NCBI GenBank assembly: GCA_964640125.1
Contig: CAZXGG010000003.1
Location: 24,108-88,107, forward strand
Direction: 5' to 3'
DNA length: 64,000 nt
DNA from: G020353115 sp964640125
GTDB taxonomy: Bacteria > Bacteroidota > Bacteroidia > Bacteroidales > VadinHA17
A program made the translations under genes and the position numbers. Position 1 is the first letter of the stretch. The number at the start of each line of letters is the position of its first letter. Of this stretch, positions 35,342-44,741 are shown piece by piece. Under the pieces are notes generated by a model, which saw nothing but the letters and a program-made list of their open reading frames with translations, was not told where the DNA came from and ran no database searches.

Positions 35342-38300
35342 ATGAAATGCTCTATCCGTCATCTTTCCCGGATGGCTCTGATATTGATTTTTTTGAGTCA
35401 TTCAGATGGGATGCTTATTGCCCAGCAAAAAATATCACTCACCTCTTCTACCATTGAAGCCATTGAAGCCAGGCATATTGGTCCGGCAACCATGAGTGGC
35501 AGAATATCCGCCTTGGATGCGGTAGTGGAAGATCCAAGGATCATCTATGTTGGATCTGCCGGCGGTGGTGTATGGAAAAGTTTCAATGGCGGCACTAAAT
35601 TCAAGCCGATATTCGATAAGTACAATCAGTGCATTGGTGCGATCACTATTGACCAGCAGCATCCGGATACGGTATGGGTAGGTACCGGTGAACCGTGGAC
35701 CAGGAATAGTGTCTCTGTAGGTGATGGAATTTATCGGACAACCGATGGAGGCGATAACTGGAAAAAGATGGGTCTTGAAAAAACGGAACGCATTGCACGC
35801 ATCGTAATTCATCCGGAAAATTCTGATATACTGTGGGTTGCTGCATTAGGACACCTCTGGAACAGCAATGAAGAACGGGGAGTATATAAGACATCGGATG
35901 GAGGAAAAACCTGGGTGAAATTGCTTTATATCGATGAAAATACCGGTTGTGCAGATATCGCAGTTGATCCCCAAAATCCGGAAATACTTTATGCCGGGAT
36001 GTGGGATTTCAGGAGACAACCCTGGACCTTTCGCTCCGGCGGACCGGGGTCGGGATTATACAAAACAACGGATGGAGGGGAGACATGGGACCGCCTGACC
36101 AACGGGTTACCGGAAGGTGAATTGGGACGGATTGCCGTGACCGTTTCACCCGTTACCCCCAATCTGGTCTATGCACTGGTGGAATCAAAAGAGTCTGCCC
36201 TTTACCGGTCGCTTGACAGCGGAGAGTCGTGGGAAAAAATGAATACGACCATTCCTGTCCAGGAACGCCCATTCTATTTTTCTTTAATCGTCGCTGATCC
36301 TGTTGATACAAACCGGATCTATAAACCCAGTTTCGATCTGAATGTAAGCGAAAACGGGGGGAAGAACTTTCGGATTGCATACATTGCCGGGGGAAATGTA
36401 CATTCGGACCTGCATGCATTCTGGGTTGGCAAGAAAGACAATAACCTGCTCTATGTAGGAACCGATGGTGGAGTTTATGTATCACGGGATAAGGGCAGTT
36501 CATGGAGTATAATCAGAAACCTTCCTGTTTCACAGTTTTATCACGTGAGCGTTGACCTCGAAAAACCTTACCATGTATATGGAGGATTGCAGGACAACGG
36601 TTCCTGGAAAGGACCCTCAGAAAAAGCAGGTGGGATATCGAATGCTGCTTGGGTTCCAATCGGTATGGGTGATGGATTTTATATGTTTCCCGATCTCTAT
36701 GATAAAGATATTGTCTACTGGCAGGCCCAGGGAGGAATGTTTGGACGGTACCATAAAAATACAGGTGAAATAAAATTCATTGCTCCTGCCCCGGATGAAA
36801 CAACGGATGAGCTAAGGTTTAACTGGAATGCTGCTGTTGCTTTCAGCCCGACCCATGATGTTATGTATGTGGGTGGGCAGTATCTTTTTCAGTCAAAGGA
36901 CAAAGGAGATACATGGAAAAGGATATCACCGGATCTTACAACCAACGACCCTGAGAAGCAGAGACAATTTGAAACGGGAGGGCTTACACTTGATAATTCA
37001 ACTGCTGAGAACCATTGTACCATCTTTGCTATTGAGGAATCACCAAAAAATCCGTCGGTTATCTGGGCAGGTGCTGATGATGGCAATCTTCAGGTTACAC
37101 GCGATGAAGGGAAATCATGGTCCAATGTAACACCCAACGTTCCCGGCTTACCGGAATATACCTGGTGTTCATTCGTTTATGCCAGCACGTTTGCTGAGGG
37201 AACAGCGTTCGTTACCTTTGACGGACACCGAACCGGGGATATGACACCCTATCTTTATAAGACTACCGATTTTGGCAAAACCTGGAAATCGCTGATTGAT
37301 GAAAACGTGAAAGGATATTGCCATACGGTCCATCAGGACCTGGTAAATCCCAACCTGGTCTTCCTGGGTACTGAGTTTGGATTGTTTGTGACATTCGATG
37401 ACGGAGAACAATGGATTCAAATGAAGGGAAATATACCCAACGTATCGATCAGGGATATGGTAATCCATCCGCGTGAACATGATCTTGTACTGGCAACACA
37501 TGGCAGGGGAGTATTCATCGTTGATGACGTTACTCCCCTAAGGATGGTCACGGAAGAATTGTTGCAGGAGGATGTTGCCTTCCTGGAATCTCAACCATTC
37601 GTCATCAAGCCTATCCAGATAGGGCAGGCTTTCCCCGGAGATGATGAATTTAGCGGGGATAATCCCCCGGATGTTGCAATGCCGGCATCAGCAACCATTA
37701 CCTACTACCTGAAGAGACGGCATGTATTCGGGGATATGTACCTTGAGGTATATGATTCGGAAGGGATCTTGCTAAGCACAATCCCGGCAGGTAAACGGAA
37801 AGGGATCAACCGTGTTCCATGGTCAGTAATGAAAAAGCCACCCAATGTACCATCATCTCCTTCATTAGCGCAATTCGCTCTTTTCGGACCCTACTATAAC
37901 CCTGGTGAATACAGGATTAAACTCGTTAAAGGAGATGAATCCTATGAAGGATCACTGGTCCTCAAATACGATGAAGATTCACCCCATTCATTGGCTGACC
38001 GTCAATTGAATCAGGAAATGGTAAATAAAGGATATAACCTGCTTGAAGAGCTTGCTTTTGTAGACCGGAAAGCAACATTTGTTATGGAGAAGGCGAGAGG
38101 TCTGGGAGCCAGTGATCAACTTAAAAAGTCAATCAAGCAGGACCTGAATAACCTTGCTGATACACTGGAGGGATTGCATCAGCAGATGGTGGCAACCAAA
38201 ATGGGTGGAATTACCGGCGAAGAATTATTGCGTGAAAAGATTACTATGCTCTATGCCTCTTCCATTCTGTATCAGGGAAAGCCATCTCAGACGGTAATCG

Positions 38301-38464
38301 ATGGTCTTGACTTTTATACTGGTGAAGTAGAGCGGATGGACAATGAAATAGAGGAGGTCCTTAAGGATGGCCTGGCAAAGGTAAATGCTAAACTGGAAAA
38401 AGCCGGATCCGAACCAATAGAGGTCCTTACACGAGAGCAATACCTGAAAGAATCAAAGGAATAA
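35342..38464 (+). CDS. Large exported BNR/sortilin (VPS10)-type beta-propeller protein
   Basis: 1040 residues with an N-terminal signal (MALILIFLSHSDGMLIAQQ). Residues about 35-740 form repeated Asp-box/BNR blades, for example GDGIYRTTDGGDNWKKMG, GVYKTSDGGKTWVKL, GLYKTTDGGETWDRL and YLYKTTDFGKTWKSL, as in the VPS10/sortilin and WD40/YVTN/BNR-like exported proteins. The C-terminal 300 residues include an Ig-like stretch (ATITYYLKRRHVFGDMYLEVYD) and a helical end. Catalytic sialidase residues are not evident, so it is probably a binding or scaffold protein in the periplasm or on the surface. It is common in Bacteroidota genomes but uncharacterised. Confidence 0.85.
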   Translation: MKCSIRHLSRMALILIFLSHSDGMLIAQQKISLTSSTIEAIEARHIGPATMSGRISALDAVVEDPRIIYVGSAGGGVWKSFNGGTKFKPIFDKYNQCIGAITIDQQHPDTVWVGTGEPWTRNSVSVGDGIYRTTDGGDNWKKMGLEKTERIARIVIHPENSDILWVAALGHLWNSNEERGVYKTSDGGKTWVKLLYIDENTGCADIAVDPQNPEILYAGMWDFRRQPWTFRSGGPGSGLYKTTDGGETWDRLTNGLPEGELGRIAVTVSPVTPNLVYALVESKESALYRSLDSGESWEKMNTTIPVQERPFYFSLIVADPVDTNRIYKPSFDLNVSENGGKNFRIAYIAGGNVHSDLHAFWVGKKDNNLLYVGTDGGVYVSRDKGSSWSIIRNLPVSQFYHVSVDLEKPYHVYGGLQDNGSWKGPSEKAGGISNAAWVPIGMGDGFYMFPDLYDKDIVYWQAQGGMFGRYHKNTGEIKFIAPAPDETTDELRFNWNAAVAFSPTHDVMYVGGQYLFQSKDKGDTWKRISPDLTTNDPEKQRQFETGGLTLDNSTAENHCTIFAIEESPKNPSVIWAGADDGNLQVTRDEGKSWSNVTPNVPGLPEYTWCSFVYASTFAEGTAFVTFDGHRTGDMTPYLYKTTDFGKTWKSLIDENVKGYCHTVHQDLVNPNLVFLGTEFGLFVTFDDGEQWIQMKGNIPNVSIRDMVIHPREHDLVLATHGRGVFIVDDVTPLRMVTEELLQEDVAFLESQPFVIKPIQIGQAFPGDDEFSGDNPPDVAMPASATITYYLKRRHVFGDMYLEVYDSEGILLSTIPAGKRKGINRVPWSVMKKPPNVPSSPSLAQFALFGPYYNPGEYRIKLVKGDESYEGSLVLKYDEDSPHSLADRQLNQEMVNKGYNLLEELAFVDRKATFVMEKARGLGASDQLKKSIKQDLNNLADTLEGLHQQMVATKMGGITGEELLREKITMLYASSILYQGKPSQTVIDGLDFYTGEVERMDNEIEEVLKDGLAKVNAKLEKAGSEPIEVLTREQYLKESKE

Positions 38465-38498
38465 TCTGGGATTAGTAAACGGTCATTTGATAAGAAAA

Positions 38499-38913
38499 GA
38501 GCAGGCCTGTAAGCCGGGTTCTGTATCCTGATGCGTTGTCTGAAACAGACGGTCATCAGGATTTCTATCATTTATCTGGTCACGCAGTTGCCTGCGTGAT
38601 CGATCGACCTACCCCCCGGCATCGGACGGGCTACCCTCAAATGCCGGTATACATGGTCTTTCAACCCAGGAGATGAACGGCTGCCCCGGTCACCCGGAAC
38701 ACCGGTGAGCTCTTACCTCGCCTTTTCACCCTTACCCGCCAGCTGGCGGACGGTTATTTTCTGTTCCATTACTATACCCTTACGGATATCTTCCCGTTAG
38801 GAAGCCTGGTGCCCTGTGTTGCCCGGACTTTCCTCTACTCCGCTTCCCTGTTCATGTACCAGCCTAAGGCAGGACATGCAGGGTTGGCGGAACAGCGATA
38901 GAACGGCCTGCTC
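38499..38913 (-). ncRNA. rnpB: RNase P RNA (bacterial type A)
   Basis: On the minus strand the RNA begins GAGCAGGCCGTTC and contains GAGGAAAGTCCGGGC (38824-38838), the universal rnpB signature. The 3' end reads AGAACCCGGCTTACAGGCC and pairs with the 5' end to close helix P1. About 415 nucleotides, normal for type A. It cleaves the 5' leader from pre-tRNAs. The promoter element at 38919-38926 sits directly upstream of the mapped 5' end. Confidence 0.96.
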
Positions 38914-38918
38914 AAATG

Positions 38919-38926
38919 CAAAGATA
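38919..38926 (-). promoter_or_regulatory. rnpB: TAnnTTTG element of rnpB
   Basis: Minus-strand TATCTTTG ends 6 bases before the RNase P RNA 5' end. This is the spacing expected between a Bacteroidota -7 element and the transcription start, and it makes this the best supported promoter in the window. Confidence 0.75.
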
Positions 38927-39010
38927 ATAAAAGATCGGTTAACGGTATTCGGTTACGAAGCCCGCCCTGTGAAATACTGTTCTGCTAAACAAATTCAAAG
39001 CTGATGGTAA

Positions 39011-39060
39011 TTGAAATTTGAGTATTGTCATTTATTTGAGATTTGTTTCTTGTTCATTGT
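39011..39060. repeat. Dispersed AT-rich repeat, copy 1
   Basis: TTGAAATTTGAGTATTG followed by ATTTGAGATTTG and TTGTTCATTG words. A related copy is at 41271-41330. Confidence 0.6.
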
Positions 39061-39119
39061 AATTTTTTAAATCTCACCTTCTATTGATCCGGATCTACAA
39101 GTAAGACCCTTACTTAGAA

Positions 39120-39728
39120 TCACTTGATTATTACCAGTGTTGCTCCATATCCATACTCTTTAAAGGAAGCATCCTGAAACGTTAGACTGGGGTAATCGCT
39201 TTCCAGTTTTTTGCGTATTTCATATTTTAACTTTCCTTCCCCTCTTCCATGGATAAAGACGATTTTTTTCTGTCTGTTCCGTATGGCTCCATTCAGGGCT
39301 GTGGTAAACCGTGCCATCTGGGCTTCAAGGATCTCACCAGCTGTGAGGTTTTCGTGGTTGAGCAGGATATGCTGAATGTGCAGATCGACCTCTTCAATAA
39401 CAATGGTCGGTTTTATTTTTTTGTCTTTCAGCTTGTTAGCACCTATGACCTTCTCCTTTTTGTCCAGGTAGTCAGCAAGCGTTCGTTTCTTTTTTTCGGT
39501 TGCTTCTATATTTTCTGCTTTTACTTTTCCCGCTTCAGGTTCAGGCTCTTTCCCTCCCCTTTCATCAAAATCCTCGGGTTTAGCATGCACAACAATGACT
39601 TCTTTCTTCAATACCGGGAATTCAAAACCATTTTCCGTTAACACCCTCACCATCTCTTCATTCATGAATTCCGTAATGATACCCCCTCCTGTTTCATTCA
39701 GGAACCTGACCCTGTCTCCTATTTTCAT
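39120..39728 (-). CDS. Smr-domain protein with DUF2027-like N-terminus
   Basis: 202 residues. The N-terminal 60 residues (MKIGDRVRFLNETGGGIITEF, VRVLTENGFEFPVLKKEVIVV) match the SH3-like start of the Bacteroidota DUF2027 family. A charged Lys/Glu linker follows (about 60-105). The C-terminal Smr domain (about 112-202) has EVDLHIQHIL near residue 113 and the nucleic-acid-binding FIHGRGEGKLKYEIRKKL motif. Smr domains bind or nick DNA or RNA. The protein is shorter than usual DUF2027 proteins (about 340), with a reduced middle region. It is a single gene. Confidence 0.82.
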   Translation of the reverse strand: MKIGDRVRFLNETGGGIITEFMNEEMVRVLTENGFEFPVLKKEVIVVHAKPEDFDERGGKEPEPEAGKVKAENIEATEKKKRTLADYLDKKEKVIGANKLKDKKIKPTIVIEEVDLHIQHILLNHENLTAGEILEAQMARFTTALNGAIRNRQKKIVFIHGRGEGKLKYEIRKKLESDYPSLTFQDASFKEYGYGATLVIIK

Positions 39729-39812
39729 CGGTTATATGGCTTTTGGTTTCTCATTACTGCATACTGCATACTGGAGACTTTGATTTTTTTTCAATCCCCC
39801 TGTAAAATTAAT

Positions 39813-39820
39813 TATTTTTG
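39813..39820 (+). promoter_or_regulatory. TAnnTTTG element upstream of queA
   Basis: TATTTTTG overlaps a possible GTG start at 39820. A transcript starting about 6 bases later would not include that codon, so the queA start is placed at 39850. Confidence 0.6.
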
Positions 39821-39849
39821 TGCCAATATCCCGTTCAGGATTATCAGAG

Positions 39850-41136
39850 ATGCAAAATACAACCGACAGATCAACCATTGAATCCATCCTTGCCAGCCTT
39901 GATATTTCGGACTATGCCTATACCCTTCCAACAGACCGGATAGCCAAATTCCCGCTTGAGAAGAGAGATGAATCAAATTTGCTTGTGTACAATAAAGGAG
40001 AGATCCATAAGGATCGTTTTTCATCCATCTGGAAATACACAAATTCAAAAACCCTTCTTGTATTCAACAACTCAAAAGTCATCCAGGCAAGGATTAAATT
40101 TTTCAAGGAGAGTGGTGCAAAAATTGAGGTTTTTCTCCTGGAGCCTGTTGAACCTGCAGGTATCCAGCTGGCATTCCAAGAGAAAAGAAACGTCACATGG
40201 AGATGTCTGGTGGGTAACCAGAAGAAATGGAAAAATGTTCCGCTATCAAAAAAGGTGATGTTTAAAACGAACGAGATTTTGCTTACCGCTACACGCAGGG
40301 GGACAACATCGGCAGGTACCATCGTACAGTTTTCCTGGAATAATCCGGAACTGACATTCTCGGAAGTACTGGAAATTACAGGAGAGATGCCGATACCACC
40401 ATATTTAAAAAGAGAACCGGAAACCATTGACCGGACCAGGTATCAGACCATTTATTCCTTAAACGAGGGGTCGGTAGCAGCACCAACAGCAGGCCTCCAT
40501 TTTTCAAACAAGGTGATTCAACAGCTTAGAAAAAAAGGAGTTGATTCAGCTGAACTAACCCTCCACGTTGGAATAGGAACCTTCAGACCCATCCTGTCCG
40601 ACTCACTGGTGAATCACGAGATGCATACAGAACATTTCAGCATAACCCTTAATTCGCTGCAAAAAATTTGTGATAATGTGCCCCGGATGACTGCTGTAGG
40701 AACAACTACTGTAAGGACACTGGAGAGTCTCTATCTGTTAGGGATTAAAGTTTACATGAACAACAATATCCCGGTTGATGAACTTCAGGTGAACCAGTGG
40801 GATGGGCTACTGAATGAAACGGATATTTCCCCGGTTAAAGCGTTGAAATGCCTGGAGGATTATATGATGGCAAGAGGGATCAATACACTTCACTGCACCA
40901 CGCGGTTAATGATCGTTCCCGGATACCGCATCAGGATGACCGAAGCTTTGATCACGAACTTTCATATGCCACGAAGTTCCCTCATTTTGCTGGTCGCAGG
41001 GTATATCGGCGATGACTGGAGACGGGTTTATCAGTATGCACTGGACAATGATTTCCGGTTTTTAAGCTATGGAGATAGTTCCATACTATTTCCAAAATGG
41101 GAAAATAGCGGATTGAGAAGAAAGGTGTTTACTTGA
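39850..41136 (+). CDS. queA: S-adenosylmethionine:tRNA ribosyltransferase-isomerase
   Basis: 428 residues from ATG 39850 (MQNTTDRSTIESILASLDIS). A GTG at 39820 overlaps the promoter element and is rejected. QueA transfers ribose from SAM to preQ1 in tRNA to make epoxyqueuosine. Conserved parts are DYAYTLPTDRIAKFPLEKRDESNLLVY, FNNSKVIQARI, GEMPIPPYLKR, SVAAPTAGLHFS, LTLHVGIGTFRPI and NFHMPRSSLILLVAGYIG. All are in family order. The length is slightly above the 340-410 usual, from an N-terminal extension. Confidence 0.95.
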   Translation: MQNTTDRSTIESILASLDISDYAYTLPTDRIAKFPLEKRDESNLLVYNKGEIHKDRFSSIWKYTNSKTLLVFNNSKVIQARIKFFKESGAKIEVFLLEPVEPAGIQLAFQEKRNVTWRCLVGNQKKWKNVPLSKKVMFKTNEILLTATRRGTTSAGTIVQFSWNNPELTFSEVLEITGEMPIPPYLKREPETIDRTRYQTIYSLNEGSVAAPTAGLHFSNKVIQQLRKKGVDSAELTLHVGIGTFRPILSDSLVNHEMHTEHFSITLNSLQKICDNVPRMTAVGTTTVRTLESLYLLGIKVYMNNNIPVDELQVNQWDGLLNETDISPVKALKCLEDYMMARGINTLHCTTRLMIVPGYRIRMTEALITNFHMPRSSLILLVAGYIGDDWRRVYQYALDNDFRFLSYGDSSILFPKWENSGLRRKVFT

Positions 41137-41270
41137 ATTCAAAACCGCATTCGCAATGGACCATTATCCAGTTATTGTAGTAATCCTGACAGAAATTTAT
41201 TTTGAAATTCCAAACATCAAATCATAAAAAACAAATAAATCCCAAATTCCAATATTCAATGTCCAAACCA

Positions 41271-41330
41271 TTTGAGATTTGAAATTTAGGTATTGATTAT
41301 TGTTTGTAATTTGCTGTTTGTTCATTGGGA
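41271..41330. repeat. Dispersed AT-rich repeat, copy 2
   Basis: TTTGAGATTTGAAATTTAGG with TTTGTAATTTGCTGTTTG and TTCATTGGGA words. The preceding 41190-41260 stretch carries similar words in the opposite orientation, so the spacer could fold back. Related to 39011-39060. Confidence 0.6.
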
Positions 41331-41332
41331 TT

Positions 41333-42373
41333 TTACTGCAACACTTTTTTAAGAACTTCAACAAACCCTTTAATATCTTCTTCGGTTGTATCGAACGAGG
41401 TCATCCACCGTACCTCTGATGTTGTTTCATCCCATACGTAAAAGAAGAACTCCTTTTGAAGGATTGGAATCACCTCTTTGGGGATGGTTGCGAAGACCCC
41501 ATTGGCTTGCACTTTTTGGGTTACAGTAATTTCCGGGAATTTTGCCACTTCATCGGCAAGGATCCTGGCCATTTTATTGGCATGTTCTGCATTTTTTTTC
41601 CAGAGATCATTGGACAGGAATGCTTCAAACTGGGCAGCTATAAACCTCATTTTTGAAGCCAGCTGCATGCCCTGTTTCCTGATGTATTTAAAATCTTCTG
41701 ATAGTGCCTGATCGAAAAAGATAACCGCTTCGCCATACATCATACCATTTTTTGTGCCACCAAAAGAGAGCACATCAACACCAACATCAGCCGTCATTTC
41801 CCTGAACCCTAATCCAAGAGTAACTGCCGCATTTGCTATCCTGGCGCCATCCATGTGAAGGAGCATCTGGTGCTTATGGGTAAAATCTGCGATCTCTGAA
41901 ATCTCTTCTGCAGTGTATACTGTGCCCATTTCGGTTGCCTGTGTGATGGAAACCACTTTTGGTTGTGAATGGTGTTCGAATCCAAATCCATGCATGTGAC
42001 AGTTGATCCCTTCCAGGGTTAGTTTGCCATCCGGTGTTGGCACCGAAAGCAATTTGCATCCGCAATAGTTTTCCGGTGCACCGCACTCATCCTGGTGGAT
42101 ATGGGAGCATTCAGCGCATATCACTGAATTGTAAGATCGGGTGGCGGCAGCCAGTCCCAATACGTTGGCTGCTGTACCGATAAAGACAAAGTAGACATCA
42201 ACCCCCTCTCCGAAAACCCCTTTAATGGTCCTGATCGCCCGGTCGGTATACACATCATCGCCATACCCAATAACATGGCCAGAATTTACCGATTCGATGG
42301 CTTTCAGGATATCGGGATGAACCCCGGCATTGTTGTCACTGGCAAATCCTCTTGTATTTTTCATGGTTGTCAT
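41333..42373 (-). CDS. ltaE: Low-specificity L-threonine aldolase-like PLP enzyme
   Basis: 346 residues, the normal length. It begins RGFASDNNAGVHPDILKAI, as in LtaE proteins. The PLP lysine lies in VLSFGGTKNGMMYGEA near residue 200. The substrate-side motif HMDGARIANAAVTLG and the SHIHQDECGAPE segment are conserved. LtaE cleaves threonine or allo-threonine to glycine and acetaldehyde. The gene is followed on the same strand, upstream, by a C69 dipeptidase (39-base gap), so the two may share a transcript that supplies and breaks down amino acids. Confidence 0.92.
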   Translation of the reverse strand: MTTMKNTRGFASDNNAGVHPDILKAIESVNSGHVIGYGDDVYTDRAIRTIKGVFGEGVDVYFVFIGTAANVLGLAAATRSYNSVICAECSHIHQDECGAPENYCGCKLLSVPTPDGKLTLEGINCHMHGFGFEHHSQPKVVSITQATEMGTVYTAEEISEIADFTHKHQMLLHMDGARIANAAVTLGLGFREMTADVGVDVLSFGGTKNGMMYGEAVIFFDQALSEDFKYIRKQGMQLASKMRFIAAQFEAFLSNDLWKKNAEHANKMARILADEVAKFPEITVTQKVQANGVFATIPKEVIPILQKEFFFYVWDETTSEVRWMTSFDTTEEDIKGFVEVLKKVLQ

Positions 42374-42412
42374 GCTATTTCACATCAATATAACAAATGG
42401 TATGGACTCCGA

Positions 42413-44023
42413 TTAAAACAATTCGTCGTATTTGGTCCAGAGGAAATCACCCAGTTCCACGGCTTTTCTAACCACCTTATCTCCCCAGCTAATGGAATAA
42501 TTGGTCAGGTATTCAATCGTTGCAGCCGGTTTTTTGGGATTATATAATGTAAGTGCTTTTTCCTCGATGCTTTTTTGAGTGTCAAATAGCTCTTTTTGCC
42601 AGACATTCCATACTGTGTCCACATCATGTCTCATATCCCCCCATCGTTGCGCTGCAAGGGTTCCCAGACGGTTAAAAGCCCACCAGGCAGATTCGGTTGT
42701 ATACCCGTTTGTCCTTCCTGGTGTTTTATAGGGAGCTGCCATGTCAGTAACAGAACAATAAACCGGCACATAAATGGAAGTAGCCACGTTATCCTGAGCC
42801 AACCAGACAACTCCTCCTATTTCATCAGGCAACCAGTCACGGCATTGGATAATGGTTGCATACATGGTATACCATCGTGCAATGGTTCGTTCTCCTCTCC
42901 AGCCCCATCCGCCATTGATGCGAAAAAGTTTGTTCATATCATAGGGCATATGCGGATTTGCGAGGGGAGAAATGACCATTTTTCCATCTTCATCAGCCAC
43001 GGTAAGGTCCTTGATCATATTAAACGGTGTGTCTTCGTAGTAATCTTTAAATACAGAAACCATGTCTTCCAGCGTAACGGGACGATCCGGCTTAACCGAA
43101 AAAGGATAGTTCTCCGCCCAGGGATCGAGGTTCAGGGATGGGGCAAGCAGGTCGAATACCCTCCATTCCCTTCTCCTGGATGCAAGTGAAGTCCGGCTAT
43201 CCGGAGCATAGGCATAGCAAAACCGGAAGGGTCCATCTTCCTCATCCCACCAGCCGTTAGCTTTTGCTACCTCATATACATTGGAAGATGCCATGAAATG
43301 ATCCGGATCAGACAAATCAATTTCTTTAATTGTGCTGGCATTGGCATTAACTGCTATGTGCTCATCCGGTACACGCTGCGCTACCCAGACTGCACCAACC
43401 TTACCTTTTCCCGGACCTAAAATTTCAAAATGCCAGACCTCTTCCGGGTCAGCAATCGTTAACACTTCACCCGCATCATTCCAACCATATTTTTTTGTCA
43501 GTTCGTCGGCCATTTTTATCGCTTCACGTGCTGTAGTGCACCGCTCAACCATAAGCTGGCAGAGCCTCACGCAATCGATCAATCCCTCAGCGGAGTGCAG
43601 CTCTTCCCTTCCCCCAAAGGTCGATTCCCCAATTCCAAGCTGGTGTTCGTTCATGCATGGATAGGCTGTATTCACGTATGCATGGGTATGAAGCACCTGT
43701 GGTATTTCACCAACGGGTTCATGACGATAGGCAGGCATTGCTTTCGTGTCATCCGCCACTCGCTTGTACAGGGTGGTATAACTCCCTTTTTTATGATCTT
43801 TAGCCGGCATGATATCAATCCATGAACGGGTGCGGTGAGAATCGTCCGTATGAGAAGTCATAACCGATCCGTCAGCAGAGGCTTTTTTCCCGACAGTAAT
43901 GCTCGTACATCCATCGGGAAACCCATCAATCCAGTCGGATTTATCCTGTGCAGGCGTGTTGAAAGAGAATAATGTTCCTGTAAATAAAGAAATAACTACA
44001 AATAGAAGACCTTGTTTTTTCAT
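42413..44023 (-). CDS. Secreted C69-family dipeptidase
   Basis: 536 residues. A signal peptide ends near residue 26. The N-terminal nucleophile would be Cys39 in DGCTSITVGKKASADGSVMTSHTDDS, the C69/PepD opening. In C69 enzymes the propeptide is removed so that Cys becomes N-terminal. Other conserved pieces are LGIGESTFGGRE, EVLTIADPEEVWHFEILGPG and GRTNGYTTESAWWAFNRLG. It hydrolyses dipeptides in the periplasm. A promoter element lies upstream at 44064, and a threonine aldolase gene follows. Confidence 0.9.
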   Translation of the reverse strand: MKKQGLLFVVISLFTGTLFSFNTPAQDKSDWIDGFPDGCTSITVGKKASADGSVMTSHTDDSHRTRSWIDIMPAKDHKKGSYTTLYKRVADDTKAMPAYRHEPVGEIPQVLHTHAYVNTAYPCMNEHQLGIGESTFGGREELHSAEGLIDCVRLCQLMVERCTTAREAIKMADELTKKYGWNDAGEVLTIADPEEVWHFEILGPGKGKVGAVWVAQRVPDEHIAVNANASTIKEIDLSDPDHFMASSNVYEVAKANGWWDEEDGPFRFCYAYAPDSRTSLASRRREWRVFDLLAPSLNLDPWAENYPFSVKPDRPVTLEDMVSVFKDYYEDTPFNMIKDLTVADEDGKMVISPLANPHMPYDMNKLFRINGGWGWRGERTIARWYTMYATIIQCRDWLPDEIGGVVWLAQDNVATSIYVPVYCSVTDMAAPYKTPGRTNGYTTESAWWAFNRLGTLAAQRWGDMRHDVDTVWNVWQKELFDTQKSIEEKALTLYNPKKPAATIEYLTNYSISWGDKVVRKAVELGDFLWTKYDELF

Positions 44024-44063
44024 ATTTCCTATAAATTTTGTATTTTGGTATCTGGATAAGGTC

Positions 44064-44071
44064 CAAAAATA
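44064..44071 (-). promoter_or_regulatory. TAnnTTTG element upstream of the C69 dipeptidase
   Basis: Minus-strand TATTTTTG lies 40 bases before the ATG at 44023. Confidence 0.55.
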
Positions 44072-44212
44072 TAAAATTTCAACAAATAAGAATTCATTAA
44101 TTAAAATATAAGATGTTCCCTTACTGATAATCCCCCATAAGGGACAACCATTCTACCGCTTCGTTTAGAGGAATACTTTTCCAGGATTTTTTGATCGTTA
44201 AAAGAATTCGAT

Positions 44213-44665
44213 ATGGATAAACTGTTGTTTAAGAAAAAGTTAGTTGAAACATGCATGAAAGCACAAGATCGGGTTGTTAAGCATGCGAAACAGCGAATGG
44301 ATGAGGCTCAGGAAAGTGCTAATGAATACGGTCAGCCACAGGACCGGTATGATTCCTATCGTACTCAGATGCTGAGCAAACGGGACATGTTCGCAAAACA
44401 ATACTGCAAAGCAGTGGAAGAACGGAACGTCCTTGACCGGATCGACCTGAATGAGGAGAATGAACAGATTTCTTTTGGTTCTGTAGTGGTTACCAACGAT
44501 CAAAAATTATTCATCTCCATTAGCCTGGGGAAAATCAGTATGGGTGGTGAAGAATATTTTGCCATCTCTCCCCTTGTCCCTCTTTTTAAGTCATTGGAAG
44601 GACTGAAAACAGGAGACTCCTTTGAATTCAATGGGAAACAGCGGAAAATAATCGATCAGTATTAA
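44213..44665 (+). CDS. GreA/GreB-like C-terminal domain protein with coiled-coil
   Basis: 150 residues. The N-terminal 75 residues are helical and charged (KKKLVETCMKAQDRVVKHAKQRMDEAQ). The C-terminal half (SFGSVVVTNDQKLFISISLGKISM, then ISPLVPLFKSLEGLKTGDSFEFNGKQRKI) matches the FKBP-like domain of GreA, including the ISPL-P motif. Bacteroidota carry such short Gre-like proteins. The acidic tip of the coiled-coil needed for transcript cleavage is not obvious, so it may act at the RNA polymerase secondary channel without cleavage activity; that is inference. Confidence 0.75.
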   Translation: MDKLLFKKKLVETCMKAQDRVVKHAKQRMDEAQESANEYGQPQDRYDSYRTQMLSKRDMFAKQYCKAVEERNVLDRIDLNEENEQISFGSVVVTNDQKLFISISLGKISMGGEEYFAISPLVPLFKSLEGLKTGDSFEFNGKQRKIIDQY

Positions 44666-44741
44666 TCGTTAACTGATTACTTCAAAAAAACTTAAAGCTT
44701 ATCAAATCAATAAAATTTTAACATTTAACATTTAACGTTAT

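Noticed and set aside
38816..39004. 62-codon plus-strand frame
   Set aside because: It lies largely on the complement of the RNase P RNA gene.
39820..39849. GTG start for queA
   Set aside because: It is the last base of the TAnnTTTG element, so the transcript should begin after it.
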